A DNA stretch of 64,000 nt, taken from Pedobacter nanyangensis. GTDB taxonomy: Bacteria; Bacteroidota; Bacteroidia; Sphingobacteriales; Sphingobacteriaceae. Position numbers and translations under genes: made by a program. The stretch's first letter is position 1; each line of letters starts with the position of its first letter. The notes beneath the pieces were generated by a model. The model had not been told where the DNA came from. It did not search any database and saw only the letters and a list, made by a program, of their open reading frames with translations. The stretch spans positions 42,868 through 106,867 of the forward strand of contig NZ_QMHO01000004.1 in assembly GCF_003313505.1 (NCBI RefSeq). Direction: 5' to 3'. Shown here one piece after another: positions 62,722 to 64,000 of this stretch.

Positions 62722-63342
62722 ATGTTTGAGGCAATCATTTTGGGTATTGGGGCGGGTCTGATTTCATCTTTTGTAACGGGCCCCGTGTTCTTTGCCATGA
62801 TTAAAACCAGTATCGAGCGGGGCTTTAAGGCAGGTTTTTCTTTAGCCTCGGGTGTGATTGTAAGTGATCTTATTTTAATCAGTGTTGTACTTTTTGGTTC
62901 CCAATTTTTTAAATACCAGCAAGAGTTTGACAAATATGTGGGCATTATTGGTGGTATTTTTATTGTTGGCGTGGGCATTTATTACCTGTTGTCTAATGTA
63001 AAAATCAACTATACCGAAGGCGACCATATTAAGGTAAGCAAGCGGGGCTATATTTTAAAGGGATTTTTAATGTGTATCCTTACTCCTTCTACCTTGATGT
63101 TTTGGGTGATTGTAAGTGGCATTATCTCGGTAAAGCTGAATAGCCTTCCCGAAAAGATCCTCTGTTTTTTAATTGCTATGGCGGTACAACTCTCTGTTGA
63201 TGCCCTCAAAACCTATTATGCCAGCAAACTCCGCTACCGCATTAAGGAAAACACCTTAAAGAAACTCAACAAGGTGGCCGGTGTAATCATCATCGGCTTT
63301 GCCATTTGGCTAATTATCAAAACTTATCTGCAGTTTTATTAA
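62722..63342 (+). CDS. LysE family amino-acid exporter
   Basis: A 206-aa inner-membrane protein with six predicted helices, LysE/RhtB superfamily: the opening AIILGIGAGLISSFVTGPVF with the conserved Gly-Pro, the ASGVIVSDLILISVVLFGSQ helix, LKGFLMCILTPSTLMFWVIV and a terminal helix KVAGVIIIGFAIWLII. Members export amino acids or homoserine lactones; the substrate is not known here. It is transcribed divergently from the sugar permease and is followed closely by a small gene (14 bp). Confidence 0.9.
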   Translation: MFEAIILGIGAGLISSFVTGPVFFAMIKTSIERGFKAGFSLASGVIVSDLILISVVLFGSQFFKYQQEFDKYVGIIGGIFIVGVGIYYLLSNVKINYTEGDHIKVSKRGYILKGFLMCILTPSTLMFWVIVSGIISVKLNSLPEKILCFLIAMAVQLSVDALKTYYASKLRYRIKENTLKKLNKVAGVIIIGFAIWLIIKTYLQFY

Positions 63343-63356
63343 GCCTACTCCAAAGC

Positions 63357-63614
63357 ATGGCCAAACAAGTTCGCTTGCTTATTGTTAAACCTAAAACCAA
63401 TAGCATGATGGAACCTTTCGAAATTAACTTGGTTGGACAGGTATTGACAATACAACCGCGATTGAACGAAACTTACGACGTTTTTGATGGCAACGAAAAA
63501 TTGGGCGAAGTACATTCTATTTCAGTTAACGGCGGTACACGGTGGACTTCAAAAGAATTGAATGATGATTACGCTGCTCAAATTGGCGAATTGATTGACG
63601 AGCACCAACTTTAG
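63357..63614 (+). CDS. Small hypothetical protein
   Basis: An 85-aa protein with ATG at 63357 (MAKQVRLLIVKPKTNSMM), no signal peptide. The body is beta-rich (FEINLVGQVLTIQPRLNETY, DVFDGNEKLGEVHSISV) with a C-terminal helix (DDYAAQIGELIDEHQL). No family is recognised. It probably shares a transcript with the LysE gene. Its stop overlaps by 4 bp the convergent gene at the window edge. Confidence 0.65.
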   Translation: MAKQVRLLIVKPKTNSMMEPFEINLVGQVLTIQPRLNETYDVFDGNEKLGEVHSISVNGGTRWTSKELNDDYAAQIGELIDEHQL

Positions 63615-64000
63615 TTTTTCTTACTTCTATCTCCAAATAACCTGTTGATAAACTCCTCGGTCATGCGCTCTATCCTACCGGAAATTTCCCCTTCTTTAAT
63701 GGTTACCAGCACGTTAATCGACACCAATTCTTCTTTCTTCCCTTTGGTAATTGCAGGTTTCCAGCCCCTAAAATCATTCAGTGCCATTACAATTTTATCT
63801 GTAACGATATGCCCTTTGGTTTCAGTGTGGCTTAACACGCAGCTCTGCCCCAGCGAATCGACCAATACCTGTACCATAATGCTGCCTTTTAGGTTATTCA
63901 CGTAAGCTTTTGAGGTCACCTCCTTAAACATTACCGCAAAAGCCGTACTGTCTACCGTGACTTTGGTATCGCCACAATCAAGACAAAAGCGGGAAGTATT
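63611..64000 (-). CDS. TonB-like C-terminal domain protein (5' part outside the window)
   Basis: The frame is open to the right edge, so the N-terminus is missing; at least 129 codons are visible. The region VNNLKGSIMVQVLVDSLGQS then ALNDFRGWKPAITKGKKEELVSINVLV resembles the C-terminal fold of TonB-type or energy-transducer proteins in Bacteroidota, in which a WxPA-like stretch precedes the last strand. Two Cys in CLDCGD near the edge may be part of a metal site or disulfide. Calling it TonB would be premature. Confidence 0.6.
   Translation of the reverse strand, partial: NTSRFCLDCGDTKVTVDSTAFAVMFKEVTSKAYVNNLKGSIMVQVLVDSLGQSCVLSHTETKGHIVTDKIVMALNDFRGWKPAITKGKKEELVSINVLVTIKEGEISGRIERMTEEFINRLFGDRSKKN

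Overview
The window looks like a chromosomal segment of a Bacteroidota, most likely Sphingobacteriaceae and close to Pedobacter. The evidence is a SusC/SusD pair, type IX secretion (T9SS) sorting domains with a PorP/SprF partner, TonB-dependent receptors with carboxypeptidase-like N-termini, promoters of the TTTG-N19/20-TAnnTTTG type, and a zeaxanthin-type carotenoid cluster. No tRNA, rRNA, CRISPR array, phage or transposase gene was recognised. The genus call is inference.

Layout. 1-1.1 kb: 3' end of a large SprB-repeat T9SS adhesin. 1.6-3.2 kb: L,D-transpeptidase lipoprotein (-). 3.2-11.7 kb: complete histidine operon hisG-D-C-B-H-A-F-IE (+), preceded by a canonical promoter and a short His-rich leader peptide inside a foldable RNA, which suggests attenuation. 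Every spacer longer than about 80 bp in this operon contains repeats: 7-bp-phased arrays, REP-like inverted repeats, or both. 11.9-17.9 kb (-): carotenoid operon crtI-crtB-hyp-idi-SRPBCC-crtZ-crtYcd with an upstream MerR/B12-binding regulator of the CarH/LitR type. Matching inverted operator candidates lie before both crtI and the regulator. 18-18.9 kb: WD40 protein. 18.9-33.7 kb (-): a PUL-like block of a sialidase-fold protein, an FG-GAP protein, SusC, SusD, a DUF5017 lipoprotein, an InlB-repeat/CHU_C T9SS protein and SprF. 34-39.8 kb: small cytoplasmic proteins and a TonB receptor under a TPP riboswitch. 40-64 kb: housekeeping and transport genes (valS, aqpZ, a TonB receptor divergent from a MocR regulator, ettA, marC, an RsmB-like methylase, guaA, a frameshifted TPR histidine kinase, dCMP deaminase, two sugar MFS permeases, a LysE exporter) and the partial start of one more gene at the right edge.

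How the genes work together. The his genes encode the whole PRPP-to-histidine pathway. The crt genes would take GGPP, made by enzymes outside the window, through phytoene, lycopene and beta-carotene to zeaxanthin; the B12-motif regulator suggests light control. The SusCD block pairs outer-membrane glycan uptake with surface proteins that carry T9SS signals. Two regulatory RNAs are visible (his leader, TPP riboswitch), and two operator-like palindromes lie before the sugar permeases. The most unusual structural theme is a family of intergenic arrays with strict 7-bp phasing, several arranged as inverted pairs around a unique centre, one of them inside the TPP riboswitch.
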